The notes beneath the pieces were generated by a model that had not been told where the DNA came from, ran no database searches, and saw only the letters and a list, made by a program, of their open reading frames with translations. Positions 1 through 7,363 of a stretch of 21,158 nt of DNA are shown piece by piece (position 1 is the first letter of the stretch; each line of letters starts with the position of its first letter). Both the position numbers and the translations under genes were made by a program. This DNA comes from Proteobacteria bacterium UBA1844 (GTDB lineage: Bacteria; Pseudomonadota; Gammaproteobacteria; Steroidobacterales; Woeseiaceae), in NCBI GenBank assembly GCA_002338615.1, contig DDIS01000088.1:1-21158 (forward strand), in the 5' to 3' direction.

Positions 1-17
1 GGGGACGGCGCTCCTAC
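1..17 (-). repeat. Truncated REP-like repeat (GTAGGAG head) at window edge
   Basis: The first 17 bases are the exact reverse complement of the head and first part of the palindromic repeat unit found at 10951-10976 and 11035-11060 (GTAGGAGCGCCGTCCCC). The copy is inverted relative to those and is cut by the window edge. It lies just downstream of the sigma-factor stop codon, the usual place for REP elements. This shows the repeat is dispersed and not confined to the tandem array. Confidence 0.8.
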
Positions 18-50
18 GCGCAGGTTTTTGACCGCATCCGTTATTCATCG

Positions 51-668
51 TCAATCCACAACAAAACCAGGTTCAAGGTCCCAGAGTGACCGAAAACCGT
101 CCCGAAAGGCGTTGCGAGCCCGTCCGAGTACCGACTCCGCCGCCTTTTCACCGATACCGAGTCGCCGGGCAATTTCCGCAACGCTGTTACCGTTGACATA
201 TTTCATCTCCAGTGCTGTTGCGTAGTTCGCGGGCAGGTGCTCCAGCGTCGAGCGCACAAAGTGCGCTATCTCGTCACGACGTTGCGCCGTCTCGGGCCGG
301 AAGTCGTCACCACCCATTGCCTCCAGCGCGGCTTGCACAGCGGGATGATCATCAATCGGGATCGATTCCCGGACCAGAAGTCGCCGTTCCCGAAACAAGG
401 CATTTTTTTCATTTCTGCAAATTTGGCACAACCAGGTAAAGAGCAGGGCTTCGCCCCGAAACGATGCCATTTTACGAACCACGATACACATGGTTCGTTG
501 CACGATTTCTTCTGCGAGTTCCTGGTTGTTGTCTACGCGTAACAAGGTAAAACGGAACAGCCGTGGAAAATACTCGCGGAAGAACCCGTCAAATGCCTGT
601 TGATCACCGGCGGCCACGCGGCCCGCCAGCATGCGATCCTGTTCAATCTGTGATAGTTCACTCGTCAT
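51..668 (-). CDS. ECF-type sigma-70 family RNA polymerase sigma factor
   Basis: A 205-residue protein with the two-domain layout of extracytoplasmic-function sigma factors. Region 2 spans roughly residues 25-95, with the FFREYFPRLFRFTLLRV helix, an ELAEEIVQRT segment (core and -10 binding) and TWLCQICRNE. A linker follows, then region 4 at about residues 130-195, where LPANYATALEMKYVNG and SVAEIARRLG form the -35-reading helix-turn-helix. The length is normal for the family. The ATG at 668 is chosen because the next upstream ATG frame closes at once, although the Shine-Dalgarno is weak. The gene starts 49 bp after the stop of the Omp85-like gene on the same strand, so the two may be cotranscribed. 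No anti-sigma gene is visible; the downstream side holds a REP repeat and then the window edge. Promoter specificity and inducing signal cannot be read from the sequence. Confidence 0.93.
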   Translation of the reverse strand: MTSELSQIEQDRMLAGRVAAGDQQAFDGFFREYFPRLFRFTLLRVDNNQELAEEIVQRTMCIVVRKMASFRGEALLFTWLCQICRNEKNALFRERRLLVRESIPIDDHPAVQAALEAMGGDDFRPETAQRRDEIAHFVRSTLEHLPANYATALEMKYVNGNSVAEIARRLGIGEKAAESVLGRARNAFRDGFRSLWDLEPGFVVD

Positions 669-717
669 ATCACTGTCATTTTAAACCCCTCTGCACCATC
701 TGAAGGATTTTCATTTG

Positions 718-2388
718 CTAAAAACTCTTCCGGGTCGACACCAGGACCTGGAAGCTCTTGAGGTCTGCAGCGCCGTTCAACGGCACAGCCACATCAATGT
801 GCACCATGCGGCCAAGGCCCGATCGCGCGCTGCCGATACGGAGGCCGGCACCAACATCCGTCAGGATCTCGTTGCTGGCCCGAGGCACCGGGGAATCACC
901 CCAGGCACGCCCGGCATCGAAGAACAAGGCGCCGCCGACATGAAAAAGCCGGAACGGATACCAGTCAGTGAAGTAGCGCTGCTCAAGTGTCAGGATCGCG
1001 AGCTTGTCGCCCGACTGGTAGCGTAACGGATATCCGCGCAAGCCAGTGTCGCCGCCCAGGCTTGGGTACTGGTCGAGATCGAGGTTGCTGCCGAACGAAC
1101 CCGTCACGGCGGCGAAAAACAAGCGGTGCTCGGATTGCCGTTTGTACCATGACGCGCTGGCGGACAATACGACATTGCGCGCGGCCCCGCCTTCGAAACG
1201 CCCGGCAAGTTGGCTCGCGATAAGCAACGACTCGGCACCCGGCTTGCCGAAACCTTGCTGCACACCGGCACTGTAAAGTACTGCGTTCTGATCGGAGCCG
1301 AAAATTTTATTTGCGAACCCCACGCGTGCGCTGAATCTAAGCCCCAGGTAGACGTCCTCGACCCGGCTTATCTGATCCAGGTTGCGACTTTTCGTGTAGG
1401 CATTCTCGAGCAACTCGTACCCGATGAACGGATACGCAAAGCGCCGGTCTCCGGGCACGACGCTGACCACGTCGCCTTGTGGCACATCGGCTGTAAAAAG
1501 GTTCTCATCGAATACAAAACCACCCGTGAAGCGTCGGGTCCAGCCGTCCTGCAAGCCGTGAGACCAGCCTTTCATCAGTTCACTGCGCCTGGATCGGTGG
1601 CGATAGTAGGAATACGCCTCGCCCTCGTCGTAGAACGACTCAATCTCGTCGTTGTCGAACCAGGAAAAGCCGAGTGCGGAACGGCTGTCCACCGAGTAGA
1701 AAGGTTTGCCAATATCCAGGATGTTGGTGTGTCCGTCGCTGTTATTTTCGTACACCGCGTGAATGCCATACCAGCTGCCGCCAATATTTCGGTCCGTGAA
1801 TTTCAGCGTGTGATAGTCGCGATCAATGTCCGATTTGTAGAGCGCCTCGATGCCAATACCGGAACCCAGCAGGTTCATCTCTTTGAGGCCGAGTGCGAGA
1901 TTATTGGACCCGCCGGAACGTGAAAACGAAAGCTTCGGCATCAGGGTCCAGGTGTCACTGGTCTCCACCACTACGTCGACGTAGCCATCCTCGACTTTCA
2001 CCGGACGAATCGACGCGGACTGGATGTAACGGTCGTCGCGCAGCAGGCGCTCCGACTCGTTGAGTGCTTGAGGCGAGTAGTCGCTGCCTGGGTGAAACAG
2101 CAGTTGCTGCCTGATGACCTCGGGCCGCGTCGTCATGTGCAGGCGATTCGCCAGCCGGTACAGGAAACCATCCTCCGCTGGATTCTCGAGGTCGAAAATG
2201 CTGCCGTTCGATACCGTCACCTCACCAATCTTGAGATCAGGCGTACTGCGCAACCCGGAAATCAGCACCGCAGTACCTGCAAAGGCCGCGCTCCCGGATC
2301 CCGTCTCGTCGATTTCATCCGCCACGAGCAGCCCCGGCTGGCAGAACCAGAACAGTGTCGCGGTGCAAATGAGTACGGGCGCTTTCAT
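718..2388 (-). CDS. Omp85/BamA-TamA superfamily outer-membrane protein (D15 barrel with short POTRA region)
   Basis: A 556-residue protein when started at the ATG at 2388. That start is preferred over the longer frame (2484) because it opens directly into a signal peptide (MKAPVLICTATLFWFC, likely cut after LLVA) and has an AGGGAG Shine-Dalgarno nine bases upstream. Residues about 55-150 contain one or two POTRA-like folds (RLLRDDRYIQSASIRP, then DVVVETSDTW). The remainder is a beta-barrel. It carries the diagnostic Omp85 loop motif GGDTGLRGYP near residue 450 and ends in Phe, the usual signal for Bam-mediated barrel insertion. With so few POTRA units it is not the essential BamA. It belongs to the broad group of D15 surface-antigen proteins that move or insert proteins or other cargo at the outer membrane. 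Its substrate is unknown. The neighbouring sigma factor lies 49 bp downstream. Confidence 0.85.
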   Translation of the reverse strand: MKAPVLICTATLFWFCQPGLLVADEIDETGSGSAAFAGTAVLISGLRSTPDLKIGEVTVSNGSIFDLENPAEDGFLYRLANRLHMTTRPEVIRQQLLFHPGSDYSPQALNESERLLRDDRYIQSASIRPVKVEDGYVDVVVETSDTWTLMPKLSFSRSGGSNNLALGLKEMNLLGSGIGIEALYKSDIDRDYHTLKFTDRNIGGSWYGIHAVYENNSDGHTNILDIGKPFYSVDSRSALGFSWFDNDEIESFYDEGEAYSYYRHRSRRSELMKGWSHGLQDGWTRRFTGGFVFDENLFTADVPQGDVVSVVPGDRRFAYPFIGYELLENAYTKSRNLDQISRVEDVYLGLRFSARVGFANKIFGSDQNAVLYSAGVQQGFGKPGAESLLIASQLAGRFEGGAARNVVLSASASWYKRQSEHRLFFAAVTGSFGSNLDLDQYPSLGGDTGLRGYPLRYQSGDKLAILTLEQRYFTDWYPFRLFHVGGALFFDAGRAWGDSPVPRASNEILTDVGAGLRIGSARSGLGRMVHIDVAVPLNGAADLKSFQVLVSTRKSF

Positions 2389-2494
2389 GCCAGGGCTCTC
2401 CCTTGAGGCGAGGTCAGCTCGCTCAGCTACTGGTCGGCCGCAAAGGGGTTCCGGCGGGCACGTCAGTGCTGGCTTGTCGGGCAACTTGCAACCT

Positions 2495-2640
2495 GAACAA
2501 GCTGACTTACAGGTAAGAGTCCGGAACAGGGAAAAACCCTCGCGGCAAACCCATCAGAAAGCCGGGGTTTTATGCGGGCTTGCGGGTTACAGGTGGCATT
2601 CCCGACCGCATTCCATGAGCTTTCGGCCCTGCACGTCTTA
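2495..2640 (-). promoter_or_regulatory. Candidate structured leader with partial cobalamin-riboswitch likeness
   Basis: Read on the minus strand, this leader of the Omp85-like gene has, in order: GTGC (2631-2634), GGAATGCGGT (2605-2614), a GGGAATGCC stretch, CTG (2590-2592) and CCCGCAA (2580-2586). The order and spacing resemble the cobalamin riboswitch core (GGGAA, GGTG, CTG, CCCCGCAACTGT). Several conserved positions differ: GGT is followed by C, CCCGCAA is not followed by CTGT, and the 3' closing box is unclear. It may be a degenerate aptamer, another structured leader or chance. An Omp85 gene is not a classic target of this riboswitch. Confidence 0.28.
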
Positions 2641-2672
2641 ACAGAGGAACAGTTTGGGTTTACAGTGACGTC

Positions 2673-2969
2673 GTGAACGCCGTAGATCGAGAACATCGCT
2701 TGTTGCCGGGCATATTGCTGGCTGCGCTTTTGGTGGGCGCGCAGCTTGCAACTGTTCTGCATGCGTTCGAGCACGATCTCGGTACCGCACAGAGCAAGGT
2801 TTGCGCCACCTGTGTCGCAGCCGCACAATTGGGTGCCGCCGGCATCGACAGTCACCCGGGTATCGAACTGGCCGGCCAGAAATTCAGGCACGCCCCGATC
2901 ACCATGCTTGCGCTCTCCAGCGTTCCCGCCCCAACCGCACGCCAGCGCGGCCCGCCACCACCACCTTAA
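2673..2969 (+). CDS. Small exported/membrane-anchored His-Cys protein of the metal cluster (DUF2946-like)
   Basis: A 98-residue reading frame with a GTG start. A hydrophobic segment (about residues 10-29, PGILLAALLVGAQLATVL) is followed directly by HAFEH (His30, His34) and then CATC (Cys44, Cys47). The tail is Pro-rich and ends in four prolines. A single hydrophobic helix plus closely spaced His and Cys resembles the small DUF2946-type proteins often found beside metal-transport genes. Binding of a divalent or monovalent metal is a reasonable inference but is not shown. It is the first plus-strand gene before the porin and ABC transporter genes, which supports a shared role. The start is uncertain: no good ribosome-binding site precedes the GTG (GAGG at 2644 is too distant), and an internal TTG is possible. 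The function is otherwise unknown. Confidence 0.55.
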   Translation: MNAVDREHRLLPGILLAALLVGAQLATVLHAFEHDLGTAQSKVCATCVAAAQLGAAGIDSHPGIELAGQKFRHAPITMLALSSVPAPTARQRGPPPPP

Positions 2970-2984
2970 AAAGCACGTCCCAAC

Positions 2985-3033
2985 CGGCAAGGCCGTACGG
3001 AAGGAAGCCCTAGGTGCTTCCCGTGCCCTGCCG
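2985..3033 (+). other. Long imperfect hairpin in the intercistronic gap
   Basis: CGGCA at 2985-2989 can pair with TGCCG at 3029-3033, and GGAAGC at 3003-3008 with GCTTCC at 3016-3021. GGC and ACGG blocks between them pair with small bulges, giving a GC-rich stem with a seven-base loop. It starts 15 bases after the stop of the small His-Cys gene and has no T-run. It therefore looks more like an RNA-stability or attenuation structure than a standard intrinsic terminator. The effect is not known. Confidence 0.4.
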
Positions 3034-3076
3034 CATTCCTGCGACCACAGTGAGTGTTGAGCTCGCAGGCAACTAG

Positions 3077-3102
3077 CCAGGACCAACAATGAATAGTCCT
3101 GG
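3077..3102 (+). other. Perfect 7-bp inverted repeat just upstream of the porin ribosome-binding site
   Basis: CCAGGAC (3077-3083) and GTCCTGG (3096-3102) form a perfect stem with a 12-base loop. It ends twelve bases before the AAGGTGG ribosome-binding site of the porin gene. It could be an operator for a dimeric regulator or a translational-control hairpin. It does not resemble a classic Zur box. Confidence 0.35.
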
Positions 3103-3128
3103 TTTGGCAACCTTAAGGTGGTAACACT

Positions 3129-4481
3129 ATGTCCCGATATCAACGCATTGGCGTATTGCTATTGCTGGCGCTACCGGCGTCCGCGTTTGCGGAGCAAGAC
3201 GTACAAGCTGAAGTCACAGAGCTGCGTCAGTTGCTGGCGGAACTCAAATCTGACTACGAGCAACGTATTACGGACCTGGAGGCGCGCCTCCAGGCCGCCG
3301 AACGAGCGTCAAAGAGTGCTGCACGAAAAGCCGATGACGCACTGGACACGGCGGAGCAAACGGCCATTGACCAATCGTCCGGCTCGTCCTCGGCCAACGC
3401 ATTCAATCCGGCCCTCAGCGCGATCCTCAACGGTCAGTATGCCCGTGTCGACCACGGCTGGAATCAGATACCGGGTTTCATGCCAGCCGGTGAAATTGGC
3501 ACCGGCGAATCCGGCTTTGCGCTGGGCGAGGCGGAAGTCAATATGCGGGCGAGTGTCGACAGCCTCTTTTACGGCAACCTGACACTGGCGCTGCACGAAG
3601 AGGACGGCGCGATTGAACCGGAACTGGAGGAGTCGTGGATCCAGACCACATCATTGCCGGGTGGCATCAGGGCGACCGGCGGTCGTTTTTTCTCCAGCGC
3701 CGGCTACCTGAACAGTTTCCATCGACATGCTGACGACTTTGCCGATCGCCCATTGCCCTACCAGGCGTTTTTCGGCGGTGCGTACACCGTTGACGGTGCA
3801 CGTGCGAGTTGGGTGGCGCCGACCGCGTTGCTGCTCGAGGTCGGTGCGGAAATGAACTGGGGCGGCGGTTTTCCGGCCACGGCAAACCATGCAACGGAAC
3901 CGGGTGCCTGGACACTGTTTGCGAAGCTCGGCGGCGATGCAGGAGCAAGCAACAGCTGGCTGCTCGGCATTGCGCGCATCAACGCCGATGCAGACTCGCG
4001 GAGCGGCGGACACGATCATGAAACACCAGGTGTCGTGGACACATTTAGTGGTGATAGCAAGCTCACCATTGCCGACTTCGTCTGGAAGTGGGCGCCAAAC
4101 GGCAACGCCACGCTAAGAAGTTTCAAGGTGCAGGGTGAATACTTCCGGCGGGACGAGAACGGATTGTATGCCGGGCTCGACTATGACGGCACACAACAAG
4201 GCTGGTACCTGCAGACGGTCTGGCAGTTCGCGCAACGCTGGCGGGTCGGCTACCGCTACGACGCTGTCGACACCGACAATGGCGCCAACATGGTCGGTAC
4301 CGAACTGCAAGATCCCGGCCACAGCCCGATGCGTAACAGCCTGATGTTCGACTGGTCGCCGAGCGAATTCAGCCGCTTGCGCTTGCAATACATCAACGAC
4401 CAGGTCTACGCCGATACCGACAATCTCTGGTTGCTGCAATACATCGTGAGCATTGGCGCGCATGGCGGCCACCAGTTTTAG
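3129..4481 (+). CDS. Porin-like outer-membrane beta-barrel with N-terminal coiled coil, metal-uptake cluster
   Basis: A 450-residue exported protein. Residues 1-21 form a signal peptide ending ASAFA. Residues about 23-75 form an acidic and basic heptad-rich coiled coil (EVTELRQLLAELKSDYEQ onward), followed by a Ser-rich linker. The rest is an alternating-residue beta-barrel ending in Phe. There is no TonB box or plug domain, so it should be a passive or selective channel of the coiled-coil porin type (OprO/LbtU-like architecture), not a TonB-dependent receptor. Histidine-containing loops stand out: FHRHADDF, GGHDHE (His295, His297) and the C-terminal AHGGHQF. These fit metal capture, though this is inferred. 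An AAGGTGG ribosome-binding site sits 8 bases before the ATG. The ZnuA-type gene follows 38 bp downstream, so the barrel is probably the outer-membrane entry point of the same metal-uptake pathway. Confidence 0.8.
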   Translation: MSRYQRIGVLLLLALPASAFAEQDVQAEVTELRQLLAELKSDYEQRITDLEARLQAAERASKSAARKADDALDTAEQTAIDQSSGSSSANAFNPALSAILNGQYARVDHGWNQIPGFMPAGEIGTGESGFALGEAEVNMRASVDSLFYGNLTLALHEEDGAIEPELEESWIQTTSLPGGIRATGGRFFSSAGYLNSFHRHADDFADRPLPYQAFFGGAYTVDGARASWVAPTALLLEVGAEMNWGGGFPATANHATEPGAWTLFAKLGGDAGASNSWLLGIARINADADSRSGGHDHETPGVVDTFSGDSKLTIADFVWKWAPNGNATLRSFKVQGEYFRRDENGLYAGLDYDGTQQGWYLQTVWQFAQRWRVGYRYDAVDTDNGANMVGTELQDPGHSPMRNSLMFDWSPSEFSRLRLQYINDQVYADTDNLWLLQYIVSIGAHGGHQF

Positions 4482-4519
4482 ACACGCGAATTGCGCATTA
4501 CCGTTCAAGGAGTAGTTTC

Positions 4520-5416
4520 ATGATATTGCGAATTATTTTTGCCGCATTGATCGCCGTTTTGCCATTAGCGGCAAACGCTTTCGAGGTGTTTGCGTGCGAG
4601 CCCGAGTGGGCATCACTGGTCCGGGAAATAGCCGGCGAGGACATCCAGGTGACAACGGCGACCACGGCCTTCCAGGATCCGCACTACGTGCAGGCGAAGC
4701 CCAGCCTGATCGCCGCGGCGCGCAACGCGGATCTCTTGATCTGCAGCGGTGCCGATCTGGAAATTGGCTGGCTGCCATTGCTACTGCGTCGCGCCGGCAA
4801 CGCTGCAATTCAGCCGGGCAGCCCAGGCAATTTTGTAGCAGCGGATTTTGTACGGCGTATCGAAATACCAAAAGTCGTCGACCGCTCCGGCGGCGATGTG
4901 CACCCGCAAGGTAACCCGCATATACATTTGTCGCCGCGCAACATCGAGCGAATTGCCAAAGCGCTCGGCGAACGGCTTATCCGGATAAATGCCGGGGACG
5001 CGGACAACATTCAGAATGGCCTCGATGATTTTCTCATGCGTTGGGACGAGGCAACGGGGAGGTGGGAGGACGAAGGCGAGTCTCTGCGTGGCATGCGGCT
5101 GGTTGCACATCACACCAGTTTCAGCTACCTCGCCGACTGGCTGAACCTCGATATCGTTGCAACCCTGGAACCGAAGCCCGGCGTTCCGCCGAGTGGTGCG
5201 TATTTGTCCAAATTGCTTGCTCAGCTACAAGCGTCTCCACCAGCGGCCATTATTCGCACGCCGTATCAGAACGAAAAGCCATCCTTGTGGCTGGCGGAAC
5301 GGGTCGGCACTCCCGCGATCGTCCTGCCTTTTACGGTGGGAGGTACGCCGCAAGCGACCGACCTTTTTTCTCTTTATGACGAAACAATCAGGCTACTGAG
5401 GGAGCAACAACGATGA
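4520..5416 (+). CDS. Metal ABC transporter periplasmic substrate-binding protein (ZnuA/TroA, cluster A-I)
   Basis: A 298-residue protein with a clear signal peptide (residues 1-20, ending AANA). It has the cluster A-I metal-binding pattern: DPHYVQAKPS (His55), GNPHIH (His134) and AHHTSF (His198). These correspond to the three histidine ligands of ZnuA-type proteins for zinc or manganese. The His-rich loop typical of many ZnuA proteins is absent. The usual fourth acidic ligand near the C terminus is not evident: the segment reads VLPFTVGGTPQATDLF. It therefore belongs to a divergent subfamily and the exact metal is uncertain. The start is well placed, with AAGGAG about eight bases upstream of the ATG. 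The gene overlaps the permease gene by four bases (ATGA), which indicates translational coupling. It would deliver metal from the periplasm to the permease. Confidence 0.9.
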   Translation: MILRIIFAALIAVLPLAANAFEVFACEPEWASLVREIAGEDIQVTTATTAFQDPHYVQAKPSLIAAARNADLLICSGADLEIGWLPLLLRRAGNAAIQPGSPGNFVAADFVRRIEIPKVVDRSGGDVHPQGNPHIHLSPRNIERIAKALGERLIRINAGDADNIQNGLDDFLMRWDEATGRWEDEGESLRGMRLVAHHTSFSYLADWLNLDIVATLEPKPGVPPSGAYLSKLLAQLQASPPAAIIRTPYQNEKPSLWLAERVGTPAIVLPFTVGGTPQATDLFSLYDETIRLLREQQR

Positions 5417-6231
5417 CTGCGGTTGAATTGAGCATTATCGCGCCGGCGATATTCGCGAGCCTGCTGGTCCTGAGTACGCACATTCCGCTCGGCACCGAAG
5501 TGTTGCGTCGCGGTATCATTTTTATTGATCTTGCAATTGCGCAGGTCGCAGGCCTGGGTGTCATCGCTGCAGATGGCATGGGCTGGGAACCGCAGGGATT
5601 GGAAGTACAGGTCGCTGCGGTATCCGCCGCGCTGGTCGCAGCCTGGATACTGCACTGGACCGACAAGCGCTGGCCGGAAATCCAGGAAGCATTGATCGGC
5701 ATCTCTTTCGTTCTGGCCGCAACCGCCAGCATACTGCTGCTGGCAGGCAACCCGCACGGTGGCGAACACTTGAAGGAACTTTTAGTCGGGCAGATCCTCT
5801 GGGTCAACTACGCACAATTGTGGCCTGTCGCATTGTTGAATGCTGTCATCCTCGTCGCCTGGTTTTCACTGCGTGAGCACTTGCGAGGCTTCGGCTTTTA
5901 CGCGCTATTCGCCTTTGCGGTAACCGCATCCGTGCAACTGGTCGGCATCTACCTCGTGTTTGCCAGCCTTATTATTCCGGCACTCGCCACGCGCAAGCTG
6001 ACGCACGGGGGATTACGCGTTGCCTGTGGCTACACGCTGGGCTTCATTGGCTGTACTGCTGGACTCGTCATTTCGCTATTAAGTGATCTGCCAGCCGGCG
6101 CGGTCATTGTCTGGAGCCTTACGGTTTGTGCGTGGTTGTTCGCCGCCTTCATTTGCCCATTGTTGTTGCGACAGGCAACTAAGCAAACTGACCTGCGGCG
6201 TGACCCGACGCCCACGCCCACTGAAAATTGA
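5413..6231 (+). CDS. Metal ABC transporter permease, ABC-3 family (ZnuB-type)
   Basis: A 272-residue, strongly hydrophobic protein with about eight predicted membrane helices. It has the ABC-3 family signature region LRRGIIFIDLAIAQVAGLGV near residues 30-50 and the conserved later segment LVGIYLVFASLIIPALATRKL. It forms the inner-membrane channel for the substrate-binding protein encoded immediately upstream, with which it shares an ATGA stop/start overlap. No ABC ATPase (ZnuC) gene follows: the next gene is convergent. The ATPase must be supplied from another locus, or this is an orphan transporter. The last 53 bp, encoding a Pro/Thr-rich tail, overlap the 3' end of the opposing flavoprotein gene. 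Confidence 0.9.
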   Translation: MTAVELSIIAPAIFASLLVLSTHIPLGTEVLRRGIIFIDLAIAQVAGLGVIAADGMGWEPQGLEVQVAAVSAALVAAWILHWTDKRWPEIQEALIGISFVLAATASILLLAGNPHGGEHLKELLVGQILWVNYAQLWPVALLNAVILVAWFSLREHLRGFGFYALFAFAVTASVQLVGIYLVFASLIIPALATRKLTHGGLRVACGYTLGFIGCTAGLVISLLSDLPAGAVIVWSLTVCAWLFAAFICPLLLRQATKQTDLRRDPTPTPTEN

Positions 6232-7363
6232 AGCCACCAAGGTGCCCGGTGACATCGACGACTTCGCCGATGCAATAGAGCCCGGGTTCGAGCCTGCTTT
6301 CCATGGTCTTTGACGATAGTTCATGGCTGTCGATGCCGCCGAGAGTGACCTCGGCGCTCCGATAACCTTCCGTCGCTGCCGGCCGCAAGCGCCAGTTCTG
6401 CAGACATCGTGCAGCCTCTTGCAATCTCTCATTGGAGATATCGCCCAGTGACTCATCGACAAGATCGGGCCAGAGTATGTGTTGCAACTCAAGCACCAGC
6501 GCCCTCGGCATTTTTTTTGCAAGTATCGTGCGCAAGAGGGCTTTGGGCTGCAAGGTTTTGGTTTGCAGCAACAGGTCGCCCGCATTGATACCGGGCAGCA
6601 GGTTCAGAACTATGTTCTCGCCGGGTTGCCAGTAGCTGGATGCCTGCAGGGCTGCCGGTCCGCTCAGTCCACGATGCGTGAACAATATACTTTCTGCAAA
6701 CTGGCGGCTACCAGCACTCACGATCGCTGGCAAGCTGACGCCGGAGAGGCGCGCACAGAGTTCATGGAAGTCACTTGAAAATGTGAATGGCACGAGGCCC
6801 GCACGCGTCGGTATTATCGAGTGCCCGAACTGTCGCGCGAGGCGATAGCCGAAATCGGTCGCACCCATTTTTGGTATCGAAAGACCGCCGGTCGCGATGA
6901 CCAGTGACTCGGCGTTGAAATTCCCGCTGCTACTTGTCAATGCAAAGTGCGTGTCGTGTGACACGGACGTGACCTCGCAGTGCGTCAGTATCTGCACACC
7001 ACTCGCATCGCACTCGGCTTGTAACAAAGCGACGATCTGCTTTGATGATTCATCGCAAAATAGCTGTCCCAATGTTTTTTCGTGATAGGCAATGTGATGC
7101 TTTTCGACGAGGGCAATAAAGTCCCACTGCGTGTAGCGAGACAGAGCCGAGGTACAGAATTTCGGATTGTGCGACAGGAAGTGCGCCGGGCTGCAGTCAA
7201 GATTGGTGAAATTGCAGCGCCCGCCGCCGGACATCAGGATTTTCTTGCCGACCCGATTTGATGACTCGAGAACGAGTGCGCGGCGGCCTCGACGCCCGGC
7301 GGTCAGGGCACACATGAGCCCGGCCGCGCCGCCCCCCAGGATTACTACGTCGAAATCGCTCAC
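6179..7363 (-). CDS. yhiN: YhiN/HI0933-family FAD-dependent oxidoreductase
   Basis: A 394-residue flavoprotein. The N terminus has the dinucleotide-binding motif VILGGGAAGLMCAL, followed by the family hallmark KKILMSGGGRCNFTN around residues 40-55. There is a mid-protein LVIATGGLSIPKMGATDFGY motif, and the C-terminal FAD-binding signature HLGGFNFQWAWASGHAAGQ. The length and motif order match the HI0933/YhiN group, whose physiological reaction remains poorly defined. The start is GTG at 7363, chosen because it opens directly into the beta strand of the FAD-binding fold; the upstream ATGs are out of frame. No strong ribosome-binding site is seen. It runs opposite to the metal permease and overlaps its 3' end by 53 bp. 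It is divergent from the large receptor gene. Confidence 0.93.
   Translation of the reverse strand: MSDFDVVILGGGAAGLMCALTAGRRGRRALVLESSNRVGKKILMSGGGRCNFTNLDCSPAHFLSHNPKFCTSALSRYTQWDFIALVEKHHIAYHEKTLGQLFCDESSKQIVALLQAECDASGVQILTHCEVTSVSHDTHFALTSSSGNFNAESLVIATGGLSIPKMGATDFGYRLARQFGHSIIPTRAGLVPFTFSSDFHELCARLSGVSLPAIVSAGSRQFAESILFTHRGLSGPAALQASSYWQPGENIVLNLLPGINAGDLLLQTKTLQPKALLRTILAKKMPRALVLELQHILWPDLVDESLGDISNERLQEAARCLQNWRLRPAATEGYRSAEVTLGGIDSHELSSKTMESRLEPGLYCIGEVVDVTGHLGGFNFQWAWASGHAAGQFA

Noticed and set aside
2389..2484. Longer N terminus for the Omp85-like protein (start at 2484)
   Set aside because: The extra 32 residues lack a signal peptide and place the real signal sequence internally. 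The ATG at 2388 has a strong Shine-Dalgarno.
2530..2600. Possible c-di-GMP-I riboswitch on the plus strand (GGCAAACC, then GAAA, later GGGTTAC)
   Set aside because: The essential ACGCAAAGC segment and the second helix are missing, and the distances are wrong.
2600..3128. Zur box upstream of the metal-uptake genes
   Set aside because: No AT-rich palindrome of the GTTATAnnATAAC type was found. The only strong inverted repeat (3077-3102) does not match.
2463..3143. Open 226-codon frame on the minus strand opposite the small His-Cys gene
   Set aside because: It is low-complexity with many Arg, Ser and Cys and shows no recognisable motifs. It runs through hairpins and the divergent control region and looks like a high-GC shadow.
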